From the NCBI GenBank assembly GCA_963281255.1, contig OY725499.1, positions 434,001 to 498,000 of the forward strand: a stretch of 64,000 nucleotides of DNA, written 5' to 3'. Of this stretch, positions 53,166 through 64,000 are shown in pieces; position 1 is the stretch's first letter; each line of letters opens with the position of its first letter. The notes below the pieces were generated by a model, which was given only the letters and a program-made list of their open reading frames with translations, had not been told where the DNA came from and did not search any database. A program made the translations under genes and the position numbers. The DNA comes from Aphrocallistes beatrix (taxonomy: Eukaryota > Porifera > Hexactinellida > Sceptrulophora > Aphrocallistidae).

Positions 53166-53920
53166 CAGGGTGGCCCATAAGTTCTTTCCCAAGCTTCATC
53201 AGGTATAAATTTTGTATTCTCAAACAATCTTAGTTATTATGGTCCTTAGAGATTGTAATTCAAAATTCTCAATGACTCTAAAAGATTTTTCGAGTCTAGG
53301 ACCTGGAACTGTGTTTTGTATGGCGAGTTTAAAAGAGAATAAAATGTGTCCTGACACACAGTGAAAAACGAGAATCAAGGACCACTGCTTTTCAAATTAT
53401 CTTTCTAGAGTCTTCAAATTATAGGACAAATTATTTCTCACATTTTCCCTAAACACTCTAAATTTGTAGAAATATAGGACGTTTAGATCAGTATAGTATA
53501 TTGAGAACTATTTGGATCAGATTTTTGGTGACGTGAAAAAAAAGTGCCATTTTGGGTGATTTTGCAAAATGTGGCTAATTTGATCTCGTGAAATAATAAC
53601 TTTATCTCGTTTCCGATAATGAATCCAGTGGATTTGTGAAATATTTCCATGGTGAATGAAAGGTATCTAGTGCTAAATCGTCATAGAACATTGATTATAG
53701 AGACATTTTTTACAGAAGCAGTGGCCATGATTCTCGATTTTCACTGCGTGCCAGGACACATTTTTCCATAAAACTCACCAAACAAAACACAGTTCCAGGA
53801 CTCTAAATATCTTTGAGAATTTTCGAATAACAATCTCTAAAGACCATAATAACTAAGATTGTTTGAGTATAAAAAATGTATACCTAAAGAAGCTTGGGAC
53901 AGAACTAATGGGCCACCCTG
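53166..53920. mobile_element. Mariner-like foldback MITE, 755 bp, with proven empty site
   Basis: Ends CAGGGTGGCCCATAAGTT and its near complement, TA at 53164-53165 and 53921-53922. The arms pair over at least 100 bases (AACAATCTTAGTTATTATGG and its complement). The paralogous spacer near 51090 reads GAGATGTATTGTCTAGCC with no insertion. No open transposase frame. Confidence 0.88.
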
Positions 53921-54314
53921 TATTGTCTAGCCTTTGGCTCATTGACAAGAATAAATTAATGATATAGTATATTGGATTATATTAGATTTGAGGATATTTT
54001 TCTCAATGCCTCCGCGTCAAAGGCGTAGCGAGGGTGCAACAAATGTGATCAGACCTAAATCCAACAATATTGTGCTGTACCAAAACACAATTCTAAATGA
54101 TTGATTCCCATCCGACATAACTCAAAAGATAACTACTGTAACTTTGAGTTGAATCATTTATTTAATGCGCATAAAAATACATACATTGTATTTCAAGTAC
54201 TATCCAGTTTATATACAATAACAATATAATATATCTGATGGAATGAAATTATCATTTATTTACAGTTTCTTAATAATGCATATACAGGTAATGTATGAGT
54301 AATTAATTGAATTC

Positions 54315-55460
54315 TCAGTTAAAGTAATGATTTCTCTGATATGCTGCGTTCTGACGTTGAATCAGTCGAGTAATCAGACTTGGATTGGAATATAAATTCT
54401 TATATCTGAAATGGTATTTTTCCTTCAATCGAATGTAGAGTTGTCCCAGACTGAATATAATGTATGGAAAAATGAAAAAAACAGATCCGATAGTGGTTGA
54501 TGTACTTATGATAACATTAGTGAAGTCTACGAGATACCTGATAAATATGTGTAATATATACGATGGGTTTGGCAATAGCGATTCAAGGACATAGACTTGT
54601 GGTGCGATTGATAGGATTATAAATACAATAACATGACAGGAGATAAAGATCGCGATTGTAATAGAAGTCATTTTAAAACTCCTGTGAACTTTCCTGTAGT
54701 AATTTGTCACCCACTTCTCTCTGTATTCATGATGTTGTGAATCGAAATAACGTTTGTAGAGACAGGTGTTTAACTTGATTGAAGTTCTTATATACACAAC
54801 ATACTCTGTGATTAATAGAAATGGATAGAGAATACTTTGTATTAAGATTGAATAACTGAAAATTCCTAATCCGAATATGACTGCACTTGCACTGCAAAAA
54901 TATATTGACTTATGTTTTAACCGAAAATACTCTTCAAAGTAGCTATAATGACTGTGTAAGTATTGTGTTGTTATTCTTACTAAGATCAGTATAGAGAGAA
55001 AAGAAGTGAGCGACAAAGAGTTAATTACTCTGAATGTCAGATATTTATTTGCATGTACTTGATTGTACCCAACATATTGTATATTATGAATTGATAATGA
55101 TGGCTTTTGTCCAAATTCTAAGCTTTTTCCAATCAGAACTTGTAATATAATATTGAACATAAGGACAAATTCACACATACAAATTCCCAACAGAAGTAAA
55201 TTTTTGTTTTTATTCATTTGGTATTTACTCTCTCGAGATTTTCCATAATCAGGTGTTGTTGATACTACCAATTTGTGTATTTTAAACATGGAGACCAATT
55301 TAAGTATTAGATATATTCCCCACAATGTAGACAGTAGAATAATTATAAATACCTCGAATATTATGAAAAAACCTGTTATGTGGCTTAAATCAGCCGAAAT
55401 ATTATGAAATAAATCTGGAACAGAGTTTGAGTCAAGATGTGTAATGGTAATAGGATACAT
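54315..55460 (-). CDS. Seven-transmembrane protein 8 (receptor-like)
   Basis: 381 residues from the family start MYPITITHLDSNSVPD; the frame is open 47 codons further upstream, but that part has no counterpart in relatives and overlaps the promoter. Distinct points are FKIHKLVVSTT after helix 1, HNIQYVGYNQ in the outer loop, and LNTCLYKRYF (Thr for Ser). Its 5' flank is copied in inverted orientation in front of pseudogene 10, and the two lie head to head. Confidence 0.83.
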   Translation of the reverse strand: MYPITITHLDSNSVPDLFHNISADLSHITGFFIIFEVFIIILLSTLWGIYLILKLVSMFKIHKLVVSTTPDYGKSRESKYQMNKNKNLLLLGICMCEFVLMFNIILQVLIGKSLEFGQKPSLSIHNIQYVGYNQVHANKYLTFRVINSLSLTSFLSILILVRITTQYLHSHYSYFEEYFRLKHKSIYFCSASAVIFGLGIFSYSILIQSILYPFLLITEYVVYIRTSIKLNTCLYKRYFDSQHHEYREKWVTNYYRKVHRSFKMTSITIAIFISCHVIVFIILSIAPQVYVLESLLPNPSYILHIFIRYLVDFTNVIISTSTTIGSVFFIFPYIIFSLGQLYIRLKEKYHFRYKNLYSNPSLITRLIQRQNAAYQRNHYFN

Positions 55461-56452
55461 TTTAACAATGCAATGCAAATATGATACTATTGATTCTGTA
55501 GAAAAACTATGCTTGTATCTTAAATACTTTATGATTTGATTCGGAGATATTTTTGATAAGATGATAAAAAATCTTTTTTTATATCTCTTGTTGAAATGCA
55601 TGATTAATGTGTCTATTAGCAGCTAGCTAATCGGTATATATTTTCCAGAAGATGATCTAAGACTTTCAACCATTTCGAGATTATATTACGCAATTTGAGT
55701 CCTTTTCAACTGTAATTTATATTTAAATTCATGTAAATTAATATGCATTATATAGGTCTCTTGTACTTTTCTCTTTTAAAATAGATTTATCGACAGTTTT
55801 TATTTAAAACCCAATCGATAGACCTTAGATCAGTGCTAGAAACTGATGGTTTCAAAATTTAAAGATTAGTCACCAAATTGCTGAGTGTGGTAGCTAATTT
55901 GGTGGATTAGTTAGCCACCGCGCTCAGGAATTTTGTGGTTTATCGTTAAATTGAAGAGAAATACTGATCTATTTATTTCGCGTATTTAGAATTTGGTGGC
56001 TATTAACCACCAGACAAAGTAAAATTGTGGTTAATAAAGCCACCACTATATTTAGAATTTGTCGAACACTGCCTTACGTAATCACTTATAGACAGTATTC
56101 GAATTGATATGAGTGCTAGTGATTTAACACATACAAACTAATGAATGATATCTTATATGATTTATTTTATTTTATGAAATTTTTGCTCTTTGTTGAGGCA
56201 TAGCCTACTCTAATAATGCCTCACAGTAGACTGAAAATTATGGACTAGGGATGAAATAGTAGCCGATTGAAATAATACTTAATTATCCTAAAATCGTTGC
56301 CATGCAGAATATACCTTAAGAATGTATTACCAGCACCAGCATATATAAACATGATGTCAGAGTACATAAATTTGTTGGTAAAATGTGATTATTCATCATA
56401 TCATTACTAAATGTTATTAAGCTGTGATTTTTGAGTAAAATCAAGATTAGTA
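55461..56452. other. 5' flank of receptor 8, left part of an inverted duplication
   Basis: 55610-56130 matches 58600-59190 on the other strand, including the CCACCAAATTAGCTACC and CTGAGCGTGGTGGCTA-like blocks that form their own small inverted repeats (55900-56060 against 58680-58860). From 56195 the foldback family with ATGCCTCACAGTAGACTG begins. No gene. Confidence 0.6.
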
Positions 56453-56622
56453 CAGTAAAACCTCTAAAAAGTGAACACCGTTTGGACCAGAAAAAATGTT
56501 CACTTTTCGTGATTTATCATAAGTTATTCTAACAGAATGGGAAAAATTTGGGACTGAGAAAAAGTGTTCATATTTTGGAGGTGTTCACTTGTTAGAAGTG
56601 TTCACTTTTGTAGGTTTTACTG
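56453..56622. mobile_element. Tigger/mariner-like MITE, 170 bp
   Basis: Ends CAGTAAAACCTCTAAAAAGT and AGGTTTTACTG, TA on both sides. Repeats of GTGTTCACTT lie within. The related spacer at about 38066 (AGATTAGTACGAGTTG) shows the empty site. Confidence 0.8.
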
Positions 56623-57017
56623 TACTAGTTGTATTGGAAAATTTAGAAATATGTTGTTGCATTCCTGCGTTGAATGGTAAAGCATTTTGGTCAGTTTGGG
56701 CCATTTCGTGCAAACTGTAGCAATTAGATCCTGGCTCAAACCGATCAAAATGCTTTACCATAGCAACGTAAGAATGCAACAACATTCCATTGAATAATTC
56801 TAAATTTTTCGAATCAACTAGTAGTAATCTTAATTCTACACAAAAATTCTACCTTAATAGCGTTTAGAAGTAGGGTTAAAACAGCTTAGAAAACGCCAAA
56901 ATCGTGCTTAAAATAACCTGTTGCGCAATGATATGATGACAAATCTAAATTTTGACAATACATTCTTAATTAATGCCTATTCTACATGGTTAACAATTTT
57001 AAGCTAATCGTGTATTA

Positions 57018-57738
57018 CTTAGGTCATTTCATAAGTACTGAGCTGTTATCTGTATTCAAAAGTTAGTGGAATTATCCTATTTTCGATTTGTCCATTGTAT
57101 AGCTCAGGGGATCAGCTTTCGATTTGCATACAGAATTACTGTGATAGGACAATTATTGTGGTTCCTACATCCAATTTAAGTACATCAGTTTAGGATACTG
57201 CCTTCAAACGTGAATTTTGAATTTTTAAGGCTGTATTTCATTTCTGAGCAAATTTGGATTAAAACTGATCTTTCCATTAAAATATACATATAAAAACCCC
57301 CATAAATATTGATTTATTTGTAGCATTATGGTTTTAGGCTGGGGAATAAATTGTTTATGAAATGGTATACTACCACTTTTGTCCCATTTTTAGGGGGAGA
57401 AAATTGGGAAAAAAATCCACGTAAAGTTGCATAATTACTTTTTATCACAGGTTATTGTACTGAACACCTCCCGTTTACTTCATCACACATATGTTCTTAA
57501 TTATTTGACCTTTTAATGATCTGATTCCACGAATTCAAAAAATATCACCAAATTCATTTTAAAGCCATTTTCAATGGGGAGATTCCAATTTTTCAACAGT
57601 CACCTAACCCATGTATATAAATCGAACGTACCAATCACCATAATTGTTCTATCACAACAATCCTATATGCAAATCGAAAGCTGATCCCCTCAGCTATACA
57701 ATACATATCACGGCTCAGTACTTATGAAATGACCTAAG
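57018..57738. mobile_element. Mariner-like foldback MITE, 721 bp
   Basis: Ends CTTAGGTCATTTCATAAG and its complement, TA at 57016-57017 and 57739-57740. The arms pair further inward (GGGGATCAGCTTTCGATTTG and its complement near 57680). The tips resemble those of the complete mariner at 13682-15017 but the interior does not. No transposase frame. Confidence 0.82.
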
Positions 57739-58000
57739 TAATCCATTCGGTTATTACTGCATTCTTGGCTATTTACTGTGAGGCATTATTAGAGTAGGCT
57801 ATGGACACGGTGATCCTAGAAATAGAATATGATATGGAATCAAAATAGAACCAAATCATCATGTTTTGTGAAATATCATTCTGCAATAGGAAGTACAAGT
57901 TGCATAATATTAGATCAGAGCTTGCTAAGGCTTCTAAGCGGATGTCTCAGAATTTCACGCAAGTTGTACATCCATGGTTCCTGTTATATCAGTGCCTCAG

Positions 58001-58130
58001 AGTTAGGACAACTCTACATTCGATGAAGGAACATTATCATCTCAGATATAAGAATTTATATTCCAATCCAAGTCTGATTACTCGACTGCTTCAACGTCAG
58101 AACGCAGCATATCAGAGGAATAACTGTTAA
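58001..58130 (+). pseudogene. Receptor C-terminal fragment (copy 9)
   Basis: Covers the end of helix 7 and the tail: LRYKNLYSNPSLITRL, LQRQNAAYQRNN. One base is missing after ACTCTACATTCGAT relative to intact copies. Plus strand, opposite to most copies. Confidence 0.75.
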
Positions 58131-58392
58131 TTCAATTTAATTACATGCATTACCAGTATATGCATTATTAATAAACTATAAATAAGTGATTATATTAGAG
58201 ATAATATTTTGTTATTGCATTATAAACTGGATAGTTGAAATACAAAATTTATAAAATACAATGTATGTATTTTACAAAGTATGACATTTAAAACGAATGA
58301 TTTAACTCAAAGTTGACCCCATGTGTTACACCCTCACTACACCTCTGATGTGAAGGCATTGAGAAAAACTATAATCTCAATTTTAATTACCC

Positions 58393-58497
58393 TCGCCTGG
58401 CTAGGTCTCTAAAGTATAAATAGAGAAAACCCCACTTTCATTTTCACTTTCAATGTACTTTCATTTTCACTTTCAACATTCCTAGCCAACCGCGGGT
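58393..58497. repeat. Short foldback repeat with TATA-like core, copy 3
   Basis: Ends CCTCGCCTGGCTAGG and CCTAGCCAACCGCGGG pair. The interior has AAAGTATAAATAGAG and TTTCATTTTCACTTTCAA as in the copies at 1-112 and 5990-6100, but a different terminal stem. Confidence 0.6.
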
Positions 58498-59280
58498 TTT
58501 AATGTAATCCAACGCAGATCATTAATTATCCTCATCAATGAGCAAATTTTTCTTAAAATAATATAAATCTAGCAAATAAGATATCATTCATTGGTTTGTA
58601 TGTGTTAAGTCACTGGAAATCATATAAATTCGAATACTGTCTATAAGTGATTACGTAAGGCAGCCCTCGACAAATTCTAAATATAGTGGGGCCATCTTAA
58701 CCACCATTTTACCTTTTCTGGTGGTTAATAGCCACCAAATTCTAAATACTTGAAATAAATAGATCAGTTCTTCTCTTCAATTTAACGATAAACCACAAAC
58801 TTCCTGAGCGTGGTGGCTAACTAATCCACCAAATTAGCTACCATGCTCAGGAATTTGATGGCGTATTGTTAAATTTTAAGATTCGTTGAGCACTGAACTA
58901 AGGTCTATTGATTAGGTTTTAAATAAAGACTGTCGATATATCTATATTTAAAAAGGGAAAAAGTACAGTAAAGAAACTTACTATATTATGCATATTAATT
59001 TACATGAATTTAAATATAAATTGCAGTTTAAAAGGACTCAAATTGCGTAATTTAATCTCGGAATGATTGGAAGTCTTAGATCATCTCCTGGAAATATATA
59101 ACTGATTAGCTAGCTGCTACTAAATCCATTAATCATGATTTCAACAAGATATTGAAAAGAAATTTTATTATCTTGTCAAATATATCTCCAAATCAAATCA
59201 TAAAGTATTTAAGATACAAGTACTATAGTTCGTTTACAGAATAGAATCAATAGTATCATATTACCATTGCTTTGTTGAAA
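58498..59280. other. 5' flank of receptor pseudogene 10
   Basis: Inverted copy of 55461-56130. The block GTTTACAGAATAGAATCAATA near 59233 corresponds to the initiator-like element of the intact genes. No other gene. Confidence 0.5.
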
Positions 59281-60156
59281 ATGTATCCTATTATCATTAC
59301 ACATCTTGACTCAAACTCTGTTCCAATATTATTTCATAATATTTCGGGCGATCTAAGCCAGATAACAAGTTGTTTCATAATATTCGAGATGCTAATAATC
59401 ATTCTACTGTCTACATTGTGGGGAATATTCTTAATACTTAAATTGATCTCCATGTCTAAAATACACAAACTTGCAGTATCAACAACACCTGATTATGGAA
59501 AATCTCGAGAGAGAAATTATCAAATGAATAGAAATAAATATTCACTTTTATTAGCTATCTGTATGTGTGAAAATGTCCTTATGTTCAATGTTATTCTACA
59601 AATTCTGATTGGAAAAAGCGTAGAATCTGGACAAAAGCCATCATTATCACTTCATAATATACAATATGTTGGATACAATCAAGTACATGCAAATAAATAT
59701 CTGACATTCAGAGTGCTTAACTCTTCAACTTTTACTAGTTTTCTCTCTTTACTGATCTTAGTAAGAATAACAACACAATACTTACACAGTCATTATAGCT
59801 ATTTTGAAGAATATTTTCGGTTAAAACATAAGCTAATATATTTTTGCAGTGCAAATGCGGTCATATTCGGATTAGGAATTTTCAGTTATTCAATCTTAAT
59901 ACAAAGAATTCTCTATCCAATTCTATTAATCACAGAGTATGTTGTGTATATAAGAACTTCAATCAAGTTAAACAGCTGTCTCTACAAACGTTATTTCGAT
60001 TCACAACATCATGAATACAGAGAGAAGTGGGTGAGAAATTACTACAGACAAGTTCACAGGAGTTTTAAATTGACTTCTATTACAATCGCGATATTCCAAT
60101 CCAAGTCTGATTACTCGACTGATTCAACGTCAGAACGCAGCATATCAGAGAAATAA
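59281..60156 (+). pseudogene. Seven-transmembrane protein 10, internal deletion
   Basis: Intact for the first 270 or so codons (MYPIIITHLDSNSVPI to TSITIAI). A jump from GCGATA to TTCCAATCCAAG removes about 86 codons (helix 6 end, helix 7 and the start of the tail) and shifts frame, giving a foreign end SKSDYSTDSTSERS. The true tail is still readable in another frame. Plus strand, head to head with protein 8. AATAAA is at about 60216. Confidence 0.85.
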
Positions 60157-60869
60157 TTACTTTAACTGAGAATTCAATTTATTCTGCATAATACATCACC
60201 TGTATATGCATTATTAATAAACTGTAAATAAGTGATAATTTTAAATTTCTTAAAGATAGAATTTGGTTATCCCCCTTCTATTAACCATAATACAAAGTTT
60301 CGAATCATGTGGACCACTAAGGGATCCATGGATCCCAAGTTGGGAACCACTGCTTTTAACAAACAATCCAAAATGGTTGATACCAGGGGCAGAACTAGCT
60401 CGGCATCACTGGTGATGTACAGCCTATTTAAAGTGGGGCACACATATCTTGAATTTTGTTTTCTGATAACTGTTATCTTTTTACGGTGGATTTGGATAGT
60501 TTTTGTCCTGTAGCAAAACGGGACTTTGTGATGGCGGAACATTATTCGACGATTTGCCATTATATTATGTTGTTTTGGAACACTCGAATTATCCTGGGCG
60601 TGTGTCCCACCTGGTCTCACCCTCTCGCTACCACTGGTTGATACCCATCCGACAACTTAAATGATAATTACTGTCGTTTTATCATTTATTTTCAAGATCA
60701 TAGAAACACATACGTACATTGTATTATAGAATTTTTTTATTTCATGCAAGTACTGTTCAGTTTATAAGTAATAACAAAATGGTATCTCTAAGGAAATTAA
60801 ATATAATCACTTATTTATAGTTTATTAATAATGCATTTACAGGTAATGTATGTAGAAAAAATTGAATTC
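60157..60869. other. Spacer with repeat remnants
   Basis: The right end of the GTGGACCACTAAGGGATCC hAT-like family is at about 60298-60353. Downstream about 250 bases have no recognisable content. The GGTTGATACC motif occurs at both 60378 and 60637, suggesting an insertion between them. Confidence 0.4.
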
Positions 60870-61972
60870 TCAGTTAAAGTAATTATTTCTCTGATATGCT
60901 GTGTTCTGACGTTGAATCAGTCGAGTAATCAGACTTGGATTGGAATATAAATTCTTATATCTGAAATGGTATTTTTCCCTCAATCGAATGTAGAGTTGTC
61001 CCAAACTGAATATAATGTATGGAAAAATGAAAAATACTGATCCGATAATGATTGTTATACTCATTATGATATTAGTGCAGTATATGAGATCGTTGATGGC
61101 TATGTGTAATATATAATGTCCGTTCAGCAATAGAGATTCCAGGACATAGACTTGTGGTGTGGTTGATAGAGTTATAAATAGAATGACATGACAGGAGATG
61201 GAAATCGCGATTGTAATAGAAGCCAGTTTATAACTCCTGTGAACTTTTCTGTAGTAATTTCTCACCCACTTCTCTCTGTATTCATGATGTTGTGAATCGA
61301 AATAACGTTTGTAGAGACAGCTGTTTAACTTGATTGAAGTCTTATATACACAACATACTCTGTGATTAATAGAATTGGATAGAGAATACTTTGTATTAAG
61401 ATTGAATAACTGAAAATTCCTAATCCGAATACGACTGCACTTGCACTGCAAAAATATTCTTCAAAATAGCTATAATGACTGTGTAAGTATTGTGTTGTTA
61501 TTCTTACTAAGATCAGTAAAGAGAGAAAACTAGTAAAAAACGAAGAATTAAGCACTCTGAATGTCAGATATTCATTTGCATGTATTTGATTGTATCCAAC
61601 ATATTGCATATCAAATATTGATAATGATGGCTTTTGTCCAGATTTTAAGCTTTTTCCAATTAGAATTTGTAGTATAGTATTGAATGTAAGGACATTTTCA
61701 CACATACAGATAGCCAACAGAAGTAAATTTTTATTCCTATTCATTTGATAATTTCTCTCTCGAGATTTTCCATAATCAGGTGTTGTTGATTCTGCCAAGT
61801 TGTGTATTTTAGACATGGAGATCAATCTACATATTAAGAATATTCCCCACAATGTAGACAGTAGAATGATTATTAGTATCTCAAACCATAAAAAATAATT
61901 TGATGTGATACCCAGATCAAATAACCACAGAGTAATGTTTGATTCAAGATTTTTAGTGATATTTGGATACAT
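60870..61972 (-). pseudogene. Seven-transmembrane protein 11, frameshift and small deletion
   Basis: Starts MYPNITKNLESN. Two lesions are seen. A 27-base in-frame loss between the two AAATAT repeats removes RLKHKLIYF after FEEYF. A one-base loss near 61340 (GAAGTCTTATATAC for GAAGTTCTTATATAC) ends the first frame at LQSS. The rest is open in the shifted frame to RNNYFN. The N-terminus (NLESNITLWLFDLGITSNYF) is the most divergent of the family. Confidence 0.83.
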
Positions 61973-62002
61973 TTTCAACAAAGCAATGAGAATAAGATAC
62001 AA

Positions 62003-62481
62003 TTGATTCTTTAAACGAACTATATGCGTCTTATATACTTTATAACCCCTCGAGTATGAAGATTTATTTCATAATTACATAAGACAATATAAAATCTCTA
62101 CTGAAGTTTCCCATTAAAATGGATGACTAATTATTTTGGCTTGTCGCTTGTCATTTGTATACTATTTTTCATATGATCTAATACTATCATTCATTTCAAG
62201 ACTAAATTATACAATTAAGTTATTTTAAACTGTAATTTATCCTTAAAATTACATAAATTCATTGACGTAATATTACATAATGTAATTAAGTAATATATGA
62301 TGTCTCTTTACTATAATTTGCCCTTTTATTTAAGAGATATAGACAGTCTTTATCTAAATCCCAATCGGTAGAATTCCCCAATCACTAAAATATTAAGTTT
62401 GGCTTACATACTACACACAGTAAGAATTTATATTCGATTTGATGGTTTATCACATGCGAACTAATGACTTAATAATATTAC
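62003..62481. other. 5' flank of receptor pseudogene 11
   Basis: Spacer of the type found before receptors 1 and 8 (GAATGGATGA and CTTTCAATCATT-like blocks). No gene. Confidence 0.4.
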
Positions 62482-62482
62482 A

Positions 62483-63118
62483 GTACACCTTCGCGAATCC
62501 GACCAGCTCTGTTCCAATGTTCGAAAAAATCGTTCGGATTAGTGAATATGTTCCGATTAGTCAATTAACACTAATTCAATAGGACATTAATTATAATAAA
62601 TTTGTATTACAGTACACCCTCGCTAATCCGAACAGCTCTGTGCCAATGATCGAAAAAATCGTTCGGATTAGTGAATTTGTTCCGATTAGTGAAATAACAC
62701 TAACTCAATGGAGTATTGACTATAAAAAATTTGAATTGTTAGAATATTAAGGATAATATTTGGTTATAATTGCTTCTTTAATGAGGTTTCTCATTAGGAT
62801 TGAAGTGTATAATATTATAAACGTTGATTTAAAGCATAGATGCGAAAAAGATTATATTTCGGGTGTTCGGATTGTAAGAATGAAGTGTTCGGATTAGCGA
62901 GGGTGCACTGTATTGTTAGAATATTAAGGATATTATTTCGCTATGATTGCTTATTTAACGAGGTTTCTCAATCTTAATGATATATATAAGTTTATAAATG
63001 TTTATTCAAAGCATAGAGGCGAATAAAATTTTATTTTGGGTGTTCGGATTTTAAGAATGAAGTGTTCGGATTAGCGAGGGTTCGGATTGGCGAGGTTCGG
63101 ACTATCGATGGTGGACTG
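62483..63118. mobile_element. Nested or tandem MITE, CAGTACACCCTCGC family
   Basis: Left ends CAGTACACCTTCGCGAATCC (62483) and CAGTACACCCTCGCTAATCC (62614). Right ends GATTAGCGAGGGTGCACTG (about 62910) and GGTGGACTG (about 63118). Two copies of one TA-inserting element are overlapped or inserted into each other. Confidence 0.65.
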
Positions 63119-63326
63119 TATTTGAGATGTATTGTCTACTCTTTGGCTCATTGATGAGGATTAATCAACGATGTATATTGGATTATATTAAAATTGAGGA
63201 TAGTTTTCTCAATGCCTTCACGGCAGAGGCGTAGCGGGGGTGCTGCCATGGGCCAAGATCGAAACCCAACAATATTGTGCTGCACCCCCTCCACCCTAAT
63301 GATATCCTCAGCATTACATCAATGTA

Positions 63327-63516
63327 CAGTCAGGGTCGCTTATTGTGAACCACCAGGGGACCAAAAATTTGTTCATAATAGAGATACTTCATATTAAGCG
63401 AACTTGATTCGATACAATCCGTATATTAAAATGAAATTAGGACCAGCTGCAGGAGGTTAGTTCATAATAAACGAATGTTCATATTAAACGGGTTGATATT
63501 AAGCGACCCTGATTGT
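63327..63516. mobile_element. MITE, CAGTCAGGGTC family, 190 bp
   Basis: Ends CAGTCAGGGTCGCTTATTGT and GCGACCCTGATTG between TA dinucleotides. It is a relative of 30457-30609 in opposite internal orientation. Confidence 0.75.
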
Positions 63517-64000
63517 ATATAGATTCATGCAGAGGCAGCCTTAAATGGAGACGAGTAGGACGACTGCCCGGGGCTCAGCTCCATGGGGGGCGCTCAAAAC
63601 CTTTTTGTCGGCATCATAGCCGCCGAACCCGGAAGGTCTAAAGGTTGATTAAGGCCAAACAGGTTTGATTATTACAGCTAATACAATAATGCATATGAAC
63701 ACCCTCTCATTCAATGTACTAGCTACAGTTCCTGTATTTAAGGTTCTAACTTGTCAATTTGAAACTCTATAAGTCAACCGCTTGATTTATCAAACGCTAT
63801 ATTGAAATTCTCAAAGAAGGAAGAAATTAATGTAGCTGAGCTGAGACATAAACATATTAGCTTTGACATGGCTATCAGGATTCCATTCTTAAGGGGGCGC
63901 CGGAATTTTCGCGAGGTCCGGTCCTGGATCCATAAATAGAGTTTGGTTATTAATATTTGATTAACATTTATCATTATTGGATTTATGTAAAGCCAATAAT
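63517..64000. other. Right window end
   Basis: Contains GC-richer repeat remnants (GCCCGGGGCTCAGCTCC near 63570, GGGGGCGCCGGAATTTTCGC near 63894) typical of old DNA transposon ends. No supported gene. Confidence 0.4.

Noticed and set aside
55461-55601. Longer N-terminus of receptor 8
   Set aside because: The 47 extra codons have no match in the other copies and cover the promoter region; all relatives start at Met-Tyr/His-Pro.

Overview
The window is AT-rich eukaryotic nuclear DNA. Coding exons are separated by GT..AG introns, core promoters carry TATA boxes, and the gaps are full of short terminal-inverted-repeat transposons (mariner/Tigger-like, hAT-like, Helitron, foldback). The gene families (animal-type Argonaute with N-PAZ-MID-PIWI layout, tandem NADAR domains, an expanded single-exon seven-transmembrane family, a HIRAN domain) and the mariner element suggest an invertebrate animal. 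I cannot place the phylum from sequence alone.

Region 1 (1-10.1 kb and 29.15-30.8 kb, plus strand): two multi-domain NADAR genes. Gene 1 (518-4526) enters from the left edge and holds the tail of one NADAR domain, three whole domains and a cut-off fourth. Gene 2 (6527-about 30790) holds three whole domains and a final half domain. In both genes each domain is split over three exons in a strict phase 0 / phase 1 pattern, and every long exon carries the tail of one domain and the front half of the next. A duplicated, promoterless NADAR exon lies between the genes (4913-5229).

Region 2 (10.6-28.9 kb, minus strand): four tandem intronless Argonaute copies with a unit of about 4.1-4.4 kb. They sit head-to-tail inside the single 19-kb intron that splits the third NADAR domain of gene 2, on the opposite strand. 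Only copy C (20559-23606) is open. Copy A has a one-base frameshift, copy B an in-frame stop, copy D a 50-base deletion. None of the four keeps the complete DEDH slicer tetrad, and each lacks a different set of residues, while the 5'-phosphate pocket of the MID domain is kept. A fresh-looking mariner with perfect 27-bp inverted repeats lies 52 bp upstream of the copy A start codon.

Region 3 (30.9-62.0 kb): a cluster of single-exon seven-transmembrane proteins of about 381 residues. Six are open (all minus strand), five are larger pseudogenes, and there are several short fragments. They share a compact TATA-plus-initiator promoter. Intracellular segments are almost identical between copies, while the N-terminus and the loop before the last helix vary, as in a chemoreceptor-like family; that function is inferred. 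A TIR-bounded 942-bp element inside the cluster carries a HIRAN-domain reading frame broken by one stop.

Segmental duplication has left paralogous empty sites that prove the borders of many insertions. A possible functional link is the association of NADAR (removal of ADP-ribose or ribosyl adducts), Argonaute (small-RNA silencing) and HIRAN (DNA-end binding) in one locus rich in transposons. That link is an inference from position only.
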